5,803 nucleotides of DNA from Holosporales bacterium (GTDB lineage: Bacteria > Pseudomonadota > Alphaproteobacteria > BNTO01): contig JAISXM010000018.1 in NCBI GenBank assembly GCA_031270515.1, forward strand, positions 1 to 5,803, written 5' to 3'. The notes beneath the pieces are model-generated. The model saw only the letters and a program-made list of their open reading frames with translations, ran no database searches and was not told the DNA's origin. Below, in pieces: positions 1-4,541 of this stretch; positions within the stretch are counted from its first letter, which is position 1; the number at the start of each line of letters is the position of its first letter. The position numbers and the translations under genes are program-made.

Positions 1-42
1 TAATACAACGAATTTCAAATTGTTTGTTATGGGGACCCGGTA
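1..42 (+). repeat. Palindromic repeat, copy A (right half only)
   Basis: Bases 1-42 match the right half of two other copies in this window (3961-4046 and 4300-4391). They carry the core AATACAACGAA, then the arm CAAATTGTTTGTTATGGGGA and the terminal ACCCGGTA. The left half would lie outside the window. The last bases match the reverse complement of the left end of copy C (GGGGACCCGGTA), which places the right boundary near base 42. The element runs into the minus-strand transposase-like reading frame and supplies its last codons and its stop. Whether it is a mobile miniature element or a structural intergenic repeat cannot be decided from one window. Confidence 0.75.
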
Positions 43-224
43 GACGAATTACTGGAGTTTTTGTCGAGCATTGCACGTAGTTTCAGGTTTTCCTGCTCTA
101 ACAACGCAACCTTTTCGAGACGGGCAACGGTCTGTTTCTCATAAGCAACGGTCTGTTTCTCATAAGCAGCGATCTGTTCCTTAAAGTCAGCGATCTGTTC
201 CACTAGTGATTCAATGCTTGCCAC
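27..224 (-). pseudogene. IS66-type transposase N-terminal remnant (coiled coil)
   Basis: This is a 65-residue open frame starting at GTG (224), with an in-frame TAG just upstream and no clear Shine-Dalgarno sequence. The product is a heptad-patterned coiled coil that ends ENLKLRAMLDKNSSNSS and then TGSP-stop. IS66-family transposases (TnpC) begin with a coiled coil followed by a conserved NSxNSSKPPS motif before a catalytic region of several hundred residues. Here the match ends right after NSSNSS, and the last codons lie in palindromic copy A. The simplest reading is a truncated transposase, cut off by the repeat or by recombination at it. No DDE catalytic domain follows, so it cannot transpose alone. 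It could instead be an expressed small coiled-coil protein. The family call rests on one short motif plus the coiled coil. Confidence 0.55.
124..165. repeat. 21-bp tandem duplication encoding one coiled-coil heptad
   Basis: Two identical 21-bp units occupy 124-144 and 145-165, with degenerate copies following to about 196 (GCGATCTGTTCC appears twice). On the minus strand each unit encodes the seven residues AYEKQTV, exactly one heptad of the coiled coil in the transposase-like fragment. Duplication therefore lengthens the coiled coil without breaking frame or phase. Confidence 0.85.
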
Positions 225-511
225 GAACTACGCCGTATATTTAAACCAAACCAGCATCATTCATATCACAAACGTTTAAATTTGCAAAATGCCCGGGGAC
301 TGAGCAGTAACTAAAAAACGACAACCTTGTCGACAAAAAGCTAAGCTTTCTGCTACACGGCAGCCCTATTGGGGGTATACCTAAAGCCCAATTTTTTATT
401 TTACAATAGACTTCTTCTATGTTTATTATTGTCCCCACGGTATATATTAACGATTTGTTATACACTCGTTTGCAATAATCGAGATATATACAGGACAACA
501 ACTGTTCCAAT
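225..511. other. AT-rich intergenic region with three small inverted repeats
   Basis: No convincing gene is visible here. Three short inverted repeats sit close together: GACAA-cc-TTGTC (320-331), AAAGCT-a-AGCTTT (337-349) and CTGC-tacacg-GCAG (350-363). Nearer the 512 gene, an AT-rich stretch contains TGCAATAAT at 471-479, resembling an extended -10 promoter element, but no properly spaced -35 box was found. It probably holds the promoter and leader of the 480-residue protein gene, but no single site is firmly supported. Confidence 0.35.
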
Positions 512-1954
512 ATGAATTTTATAAATTCGAAATGCAATAAAACAGAAGGGTCTCCTTCTGCGCAAGAGTTGTTCTCAACAGAACCAGAGCCGCCCTTAGC
601 GCGAAGTTATGCGGCCCAGAATAAGTATTTAATTCTTACGTTTGTGAAGTTAATTACAGTGATATTGGCGGCACCCACAGTGCACGCAATGGATCCGTCT
701 ACGATGATGTTACAGCAGCAACAGTATCAGCAGGGGTACCAGCCACAATATCAGGGATACCAGCCACAATATCAACAGGGATACCAGCAACCACAGTATC
801 AGCAAGCGCCGCCCCCACAGTATCAGCAGGGGTATCAGCAAGCGCCGCAGCAACAGTACGCTCCGGGACAAAACCAATACGCGTCTCAAGCACGCGTCCC
901 CCCTTCAGGAAGCACAAATACTGAAGGATTGAGCGGTTTGGCCAGCGGACTTATTGACAAGCTTAATTCAGCAAATACTCCGCAAACAGATCAGTCCAGT
1001 GCAAATCAAGTGGTTGGAGGCAATAATATTTCGCAACCAGGATACAATGGCGCGCCGGCGACTCCTGTTAACCAGCAAGCATATTACGGAAATCAGCAAC
1101 CGTCGTACCAGAATAACGTAGGCATGCAACCTGGCTATCCGCAACAGTCGTACCAAAGCATGGGCGTGCAACCTGGCTATCAGCAACCGTCATACCAAAA
1201 TATGGGCATGCAACCTGGCTATCAACCGTATCCAAACAATATGTCGGGCGCTCCCGCCGCAGCAGAGATGGGGGGCGATCAACAAAATATTGCTCCCGCC
1301 GATGTTGCGCCACAAATGTATCCGCCATATCCTGCAGAGTTCTTTCACGTAGCGCGGCCCAACCCCAACCCAAATGCAGGAATGAATAAAGGGGGCAAAA
1401 AAGGAAATGACAAAAAAGGAAATGATAAGAATAAGAAACCAGGGAACAAAAAAGGGGATAAAAATGAAGATAAGAATGGGGGCAAAAATGAAGAAAATCC
1501 GCCTGATGGCAAGCCCGAAGGAGAAAACGCAAACGCAAACGCAAACGCAAACGCAAACGCGCTAAATGAGGGGCAAATGCCATATCCTGCAGCAAACGCG
1601 TATCCTCCATATGTGGGTCAGCCTGAGCCATTTCCACAACAAGAACAACAACTCGCTCAATACGGTCAGCAAAACCCCGCCGCATTCGCCGGAAATCCTG
1701 CAGGGGGCAACGTATCCGCGGACGTAACAACGAGCAATCAAGGAGTAATATGGCTCCCCCCAGGGCGACAGTATTTGATATTGGAGAAACCATCCTTGGT
1801 TGGAGCGACACCTAAAGCTGTGGAGCTTCCGCAGGGCACTTGGGTTGTGATACGGACTTCGCCTCCAGCCACGCCAATGGCGCCAAATGTCGCACAGTAT
1901 GCGCCACCGTCTGCTGGGGCAGTGCAAGCGCCGTATCCATTTCCAACAAATTAA
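512..1954 (+). CDS. Secreted or surface Gln/Pro/Tyr-rich repeat protein
   Basis: This 480-residue protein matches no family I recognise. Residues 1-38 are polar. Residues 39-59 form a hydrophobic stretch ending Ala-Pro-Thr-Val-His-Ala, like a signal peptide with cleavage after Ala59. Residues 69-118 are a YQQ/PQYQQGYQ low-complexity block, and residues 194-239 are 14-residue QPGYQQPSYQNMGM-type repeats. Residues 290-335 are Lys/Asn/Gly-rich, followed by six Asn-Ala pairs (339-350). The more complex C-terminus (about 403-480) includes GVIWLPPGRQYLILEKPSL and may be a folded domain. ATG 512 lacks a well-spaced Shine-Dalgarno site. A GTG at 644 would give a compact signal peptide (MKLITVILAAPTVHA), so the start is uncertain. 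Composition recalls self-associating or adhesive YxQ/PGY-repeat proteins, and a host-facing or envelope role is inference only. The 200-residue gene follows 109 bases downstream on the same strand. Confidence 0.8.
   Translation: MNFINSKCNKTEGSPSAQELFSTEPEPPLARSYAAQNKYLILTFVKLITVILAAPTVHAMDPSTMMLQQQQYQQGYQPQYQGYQPQYQQGYQQPQYQQAPPPQYQQGYQQAPQQQYAPGQNQYASQARVPPSGSTNTEGLSGLASGLIDKLNSANTPQTDQSSANQVVGGNNISQPGYNGAPATPVNQQAYYGNQQPSYQNNVGMQPGYPQQSYQSMGVQPGYQQPSYQNMGMQPGYQPYPNNMSGAPAAAEMGGDQQNIAPADVAPQMYPPYPAEFFHVARPNPNPNAGMNKGGKKGNDKKGNDKNKKPGNKKGDKNEDKNGGKNEENPPDGKPEGENANANANANANALNEGQMPYPAANAYPPYVGQPEPFPQQEQQLAQYGQQNPAAFAGNPAGGNVSADVTTSNQGVIWLPPGRQYLILEKPSLVGATPKAVELPQGTWVVIRTSPPATPMAPNVAQYAPPSAGAVQAPYPFPTN
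717..860 (+). repeat. Degenerate CAG/TATCAG-rich tandem repeats (YQQ block)
   Basis: Imperfect tandem units built on CAGTATCAGCAGGGGTACCAG encode YQQGYQ, PQYQQ and QAPPPQYQQ variants inside the 480-residue protein. Unit lengths vary in multiples of three, so frame is kept. The pattern suggests expansion by slippage or recombination of a short ancestral unit. Confidence 0.75.
1091..1228 (+). repeat. 42-bp in-frame tandem repeats
   Basis: CAACCTGGCTAT recurs at 1127, 1169 and 1211, an exact 42-bp period. Each unit encodes about 14 residues of the form QPGYxQxSYQxMGx. A less perfect unit precedes (from about 1091) and a partial one ends the array. Differences between units are few and partly silent, so the array is fairly recent or kept uniform by recombination. 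Confidence 0.9.
1525..1560 (+). repeat. Hexanucleotide microsatellite (AAACGC)6
   Basis: Six perfect AAACGC units encode six Asn-Ala dipeptides in the 480-residue protein. As the unit is six bases, gain or loss changes protein length but never the frame. The upstream Lys/Asn/Gly-coding stretch (about 1385-1510) contains A6 and G5 runs that could slip out of frame. Confidence 0.95.
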
Positions 1955-2063
1955 TATGGGCATCCATAGAAACAAATGGAAAGGCGTAATGACGTGATTG
2001 TTAACTATTTGTTAAACTTTTCGTGCAATATTTAAGTATTAGATCGCTAAAAACGACACTCAC

Positions 2064-2666
2064 ATGTACACAAGCCCAGAGTACGATCTTCTAGAGGTTC
2101 CCGGATCAGACAACTTAACCATTGCCGTCATTTCCGCAATGCACCACGGCGAGCAAGGTGAAGACACGGGCGCGCGATTATGCGAATGGACGATTATCAT
2201 GGATTTGATGTTCCCACCGCTTATGTCCATTCAGCTATACGGATGGTACGCAGAGTCCGAGCGCGAAACAGGGCCCGATGTCGGGAATCAATTGTTCACC
2301 TCATCGAGCCTAAAGCACTCGGAACTCGTTGTGGTCATCCCGTGCGGCATGCATTTGGCCACGTTAGAATGCAGACTCGCCGCCGGGAAAGAGGTGTCGA
2401 AAGTCATCATCATGAGGAATATCAAGACGGGGGGGCCACTGCCTATTGACCTTCCTATACAAACAATCATTTTTGGACATTGCTACATCACGAAAGTCCA
2501 GCAATATTTGGATTACATTATTGTGAGCCTGAAAATCGGGACGAAAATGGTGATTTGTACGGCGTTTGATCAAGAGGGTATGCCTAGCGGAGTTGGCGTG
2601 TATGATGTGTCGTTTGTAGTTGGGGATATTGATACGTCTCTTACGAGCTTACTATCAATGTTATAG
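2064..2666 (+). CDS. Hypothetical 200-residue beta-rich protein, weakly Hcp-like
   Basis: The product is a 200-residue soluble protein with no signal peptide or clear membrane helix. ATG 2064 is the first start in frame and has no obvious Shine-Dalgarno sequence. Residues about 80-185 alternate hydrophobic and polar residues as in a beta barrel. The stretch from RLAAGKEVSKVIIMR through TIIFGHCYITKVQQY to IIVSLKIGTKMVICTAFDQEG follows the general order seen in Hcp, the type VI secretion tube protein (helix, GK turn, strand, 'L.NAxITSVQ'-like strand, 'VSLxFxKIxxxY'-like strand, 'D..G' turn). The resemblance is topological, not motif-level; the N-terminal 75 residues do not fit well, and no other secretion gene is in the window. 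The gene stands alone on the plus strand after the repeat-protein gene and converges with the PRPP synthetase gene. I am fairly sure it is a gene but not of its function. Confidence 0.65.
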   Translation: MYTSPEYDLLEVPGSDNLTIAVISAMHHGEQGEDTGARLCEWTIIMDLMFPPLMSIQLYGWYAESERETGPDVGNQLFTSSSLKHSELVVVIPCGMHLATLECRLAAGKEVSKVIIMRNIKTGGPLPIDLPIQTIIFGHCYITKVQQYLDYIIVSLKIGTKMVICTAFDQEGMPSGVGVYDVSFVVGDIDTSLTSLLSML

Positions 2667-2679
2667 TAGACCCATTCAC

Positions 2680-2695
2680 AAAAACTTTATCAGTT
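2680..2695 (-). terminator. Weak possible terminator after the PRPP synthetase gene
   Basis: Read on the minus strand, AACT-GATAA-AGTT followed by a short T run lies about 30 bases after the PRPP synthetase stop codon. The four-pair stem is AT-rich and weak. The position between convergent genes is right for a terminator, but the structure alone is poor evidence. Confidence 0.2.
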
Positions 2696-2723
2696 CGTTG
2701 TTTCGTTTCTCGCGGGTACCCAT

Positions 2724-3608
2724 TCAATTGAGTCGTTCTATAATAAATGGCGCAATATCAACGGTATGTGCAAATTTGCGAACAAACGTATTTGTCGTAA
2801 TCCACGCATCCACTTCGCTCAGAATCGGCCCGGCATCCTCCTGCAGCGTATGCGTAATCACGAGCACAATGCGCGTTGCGCCAATATTTCGCGCAGCCTT
2901 AATGGCCGCACGAACTGTGCTCCCCGACGCAACAATATCGTCCACTATAATACAGGTTTCGCCCAATGGGCATGTGGACAAAGTCGATTCACAAAAATCA
3001 TTTTGACGTTTTTTACATGCTGTAACTAAGGATACACCGAGCGCGTCTGCGATCTGCTTGGCTCTCCAACAAGCTCCTTTGTCCGGCGCCAATACAAAAC
3101 AGTCTCCGCGGACGACTTGGCGAATTTGGGACACAAACAATTGCACAGGGTATAGGTTGCAAACTCGCTCATCAAAGGAGTTGTGTACATCAACTGCAAC
3201 GAATTTTATGCGCGGCGCACCAACATTCGCTTGCGCAGAATCGGCCGAAAGCAACACATCTGGCTCCCCAACACTCGCTTGCGCAGAATCGGCCGAAAGC
3301 AACACATCTTGCAGCTGGAAACTGCGCGCGTAAGGCATATACGGGAAGCACAACGTGCGCATCGCGCCCTCGTGCCGCCGCCGCCGGAGCTCGCGCGACA
3401 TCCCCAGCGCATGAACATAGGCGTCCGCCCGCAGTGGAAGCTGAATCAATGTGACGTCTTCATCCGCAAATGGAGGCAATTCGTCAAACTTGACTTCGCC
3501 ATCAGGGTGGTAATTTACAGGGACGCGGTGGAATGCTGCGCCAATATTCGTTAAACAAGCAACAAACGATGCCAATAGATCAGACTCTTCACCAATCAAT
3601 ATGTACAT
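2724..3608 (-). CDS. prs: Ribose-phosphate pyrophosphokinase (PRPP synthetase), diverged
   Basis: This cytoplasmic enzyme would convert ribose 5-phosphate and ATP to PRPP plus AMP, feeding nucleotide, NAD, histidine and tryptophan synthesis. Family landmarks appear in order over 294 residues: HPDGEV (34-39, usual FPDGE), PYMPYAR (89-95), VDVHN with the metal-site His (139-143), APDKGACWRA (174-183), KKR of the flexible loop (199-201) and the PRPP-binding loop IVDDIVASGSTV (221-232). It is somewhat shorter than typical bacterial enzymes (about 315). ATG 3608 is chosen over GTG 3632 because AGGGA sits five bases before it. Oddities: the usual YARQDR reads YARSFQ, losing the second arginine, and residues 101-132 are two copies of a 16-residue unit where one interface helix is expected. 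Activity may be altered. The gene directly follows the IscA-like gene and probably shares its transcript. Confidence 0.88.
   Translation of the reverse strand: MYILIGEESDLLASFVACLTNIGAAFHRVPVNYHPDGEVKFDELPPFADEDVTLIQLPLRADAYVHALGMSRELRRRRHEGAMRTLCFPYMPYARSFQLQDVLLSADSAQASVGEPDVLLSADSAQANVGAPRIKFVAVDVHNSFDERVCNLYPVQLFVSQIRQVVRGDCFVLAPDKGACWRAKQIADALGVSLVTACKKRQNDFCESTLSTCPLGETCIIVDDIVASGSTVRAAIKAARNIGATRIVLVITHTLQEDAGPILSEVDAWITTNTFVRKFAHTVDIAPFIIERLN
3213..3308. repeat. 48-bp in-frame tandem duplication inside the PRPP synthetase gene
   Basis: Units 3213-3260 and 3261-3308 are the same at 44 of 48 positions. Translated on the minus strand they give DVLLSADSAQASVGEP then DVLLSADSAQANVGAP, differing at two residues. 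The second copy joins directly to the conserved strand leading to VDVHN, so it probably marks the ancestral segment and the first is the added one. Confidence 0.92.
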
Positions 3609-3613
3609 GCGTA

Positions 3614-3618
3614 TCCCT
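3614..3618 (-). promoter_or_regulatory. Shine-Dalgarno site deciding the PRPP synthetase start
   Basis: On the minus strand AGGGA lies five bases before ATG 3608. It overlaps the TAG stop codon of the IscA-like gene (3617-3619), a layout typical of translationally coupled genes. It favours 3608 over the in-frame GTG at 3632, which would overlap the upstream gene. Confidence 0.7.
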
Positions 3619-3949
3619 ATTGGCGCCGGCACGCCCCATTACAAGTCAGGCAACTTCGCGCCGCGCATCCCCCTTGAAAAACGAATCCGCTGCTTACCCC
3701 GACTGTGACGAAATCCAGCACAACATTGTTCAAAAACGCAGACGAATTCGCATCCGTTATAAACGTAACTCCCGCTACGTCAAACACCTCATCCGTGATG
3801 CTAACGGCGTCCGCAAAACTCATGCTGTGGTTGATTCCGGTGACGTCTTGGTACACGAAAACCCGCACCCCAATTGGCGTGGGTTGCCGCTCTTGCATGA
3901 ACTCATTTATTTTGTCTAATGCTGCTGTTGTTACAGAAAAATTAGTCAT
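3617..3949 (-). CDS. A-type iron-sulfur assembly protein (IscA/HesB-like), atypical cysteines
   Basis: This 110-residue product has the usual length and layout of IscA/ErpA/SufA proteins, which carry or deliver Fe-S clusters. Landmarks are FSVTTAALDKINEFM (4-18), GVRVFV (27-32), SMSFAD (42-47), DEVFDVAGVTFITDANSSAFLNNVVLDFV (53-81) and SSGFVF (86-91). The family uses three cysteines: one in a GCSG turn and two in a C-terminal CGC. Here the GCSG turn reads VTGINHS, with no cysteine. C100 aligns with the first cysteine of CGC, but the motif is CLTC (C100, C103), with extra cysteines at C95 and C107. Cluster binding, if retained, must therefore use a changed ligand set. ATG 3949 matches the family N-terminus; an upstream TTG (3979) lies inside palindromic copy B and is unlikely. 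The PRPP synthetase start is 8 bases after the stop codon. Confidence 0.75.
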   Translation of the reverse strand: MTNFSVTTAALDKINEFMQERQPTPIGVRVFVYQDVTGINHSMSFADAVSITDEVFDVAGVTFITDANSSAFLNNVVLDFVTVGVSSGFVFQGGCAARSCLTCNGACRRQ

Positions 3950-3960
3950 GACCTGGTATC

Positions 3961-4046
3961 TACCTGCCCATAAAAACAATTTGAACTTTTATCCTAGTCT
4001 ATACACTGCAATACAACGAATTTAAAATTGTTTGTTATGGGGACCA
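3961..4046 (+). repeat. Palindromic repeat, copy B
   Basis: The left arm TACC-TG-CCCATAAAAACAATTTGAA (3961-3985) pairs with the right arm at 4021-4045 with about one indel and one mismatch in the inner 20 bases. Between the arms lies ATCCTAGTCTA (3991-4001) and AATACAACGAA (4010-4020), shared with copy C. Orientation is the same as copies A and C. It lies between two co-directional minus-strand genes and starts 11 bases upstream of the IscA-like ATG. Transcribed RNA could form a long stem there. Confidence 0.85.
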
Positions 4047-4059
4047 GGGGATCGAATTG

Positions 4060-4254
4060 TTAGGATACACGATTTCGCTGTTTCTCTAATTTACTGCTCG
4101 AACTCAGTGTATATACATGAGCGCCTTGTTTGTGCTTAAACGAGTGAGTCTTACGGATCAATCCTGCACTTAAGCTCCCTATAAAAAATGTCGCAATAGA
4201 AACTGTCACAAAGTTTCTTTGAAAAAACGCTGCAAATGCACGAATCTTATTCAT
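4060..4254 (-). CDS. Small single-pass membrane protein, hypothetical
   Basis: This 64-residue product is not recognised. The N-terminus is basic and aromatic (MNKIRAFAAFFQRN), followed by one hydrophobic segment, FVTVSIATFFIGSLSAGLI (15-33), then a basic, serine-containing tail (RKTHSFKHKQ, SSSSKLEKQRNRVS). The pattern suits a small inner-membrane protein with one helix or an uncleaved signal anchor. ATG 4254 is preceded nine bases upstream by GGTGG, an acceptable ribosome site. The gene sits between palindromic copies B and C, with its stop codon 14 bases beyond copy B. It may be a genuine small gene or chance coding between repeats; the ribosome site and the positioned hydrophobic helix favour a gene. 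Confidence 0.5.
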   Translation of the reverse strand: MNKIRAFAAFFQRNFVTVSIATFFIGSLSAGLIRKTHSFKHKQGAHVYTLSSSSKLEKQRNRVS

Positions 4255-4299
4255 ACTTCAAATCCACCAAATTTTAAGCTTTACCAATAATGTGAACTA

Positions 4300-4391
4300 T
4301 ACCGGGTCCCCATAACAAATAATTTGAATTTTTATCCTAGTCTAAGCGTTGTAATACAACGAACTTCAAATTGTTTGTGTGGCCCCCTGTA
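4300..4391 (+). repeat. Palindromic repeat, copy C (full length)
   Basis: The left arm TACCGGGTCCCCATAACAAA continues to AATTTGAA (4300-4328). The core ATCCTAGTCTA (4334-4344) is followed by the near-perfect palindrome CGTTGTAATACAACG (4347-4361). The right arm TTCAAATTGTTTGTGTGGCC ends CCCCTGTA (4365-4391). The arms pair imperfectly at the outer end, suggesting drift. TA occurs next to both ends (cTA-TACC and TGTA-TAa), which could be a TA target duplication but is too short to prove insertion. It lies between the 371-residue gene and the small membrane-protein gene. Confidence 0.85.
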
Positions 4392-4423
4392 TAATTGTAC
4401 CAGGCACACTCAATGGATATTAC

Positions 4424-4452
4424 ACAAAAAAACGAAAAAACGCAAATTCGCG
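4424..4452 (-). terminator. Weak candidate terminator after the 371-residue gene
   Basis: On the minus strand CGCG-AATT-TGCG is followed by TTTTTTCGTTTTTTT, about 90 bases after the stop of the upstream gene. The stem has only four pairs including one G-T, but the T tract is long. No better terminator is visible before palindromic copy C. Confidence 0.35.
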
Positions 4453-4541
4453 GGATTTTCGCCTCCCCATGGACAGAGTCCCCCCTCAGAAAACACAGGA
4501 TTTATAAAACGACGAACGGATAAACTTATTGGGTTTGGGTC

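Noticed and set aside
1..224. A complete insertion sequence at the left edge
   Set aside because: Only about 65 codons of an IS66-like N-terminus are present, with no catalytic domain or paired terminal inverted repeats in view.
241..537. Minus-strand 98-residue open frame overlapping the start of the repeat-protein gene
   Set aside because: Unstructured composition, no ribosome site, no recognisable motif, and it lies across the likely promoter and leader of the 512 gene.
1068..1811. Long minus-strand open frame (247 residues) opposite the repeat protein
   Set aside because: Its low-complexity LRLRLR and CLRYSGTT-like runs are the antisense of the tandem repeats; the plus frame has the export signal and coherent repeat units.
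2005..2050. Promoter for the 200-residue gene (TTGTTA with TATTTA or TATTAG)
   Set aside because: The possible -35 and -10 boxes are spaced about 14 or 22 bases apart, outside the usual range; too weak to annotate.
3213..3308. CRISPR-like direct repeats
   Set aside because: Just two contiguous in-frame 48-bp units without spacers, inside a coding gene.
3533..3919. Plus-strand arginine-rich open frames opposite the IscA-like and prs genes
   Set aside because: Antisense shadows; the minus frames carry clear family motifs.
3950..3979. TTG 3979 as start of the IscA-like protein
   Set aside because: It lies within palindromic copy B and adds ten residues with no counterpart in the family; ATG 3949 fits the usual N-terminus.
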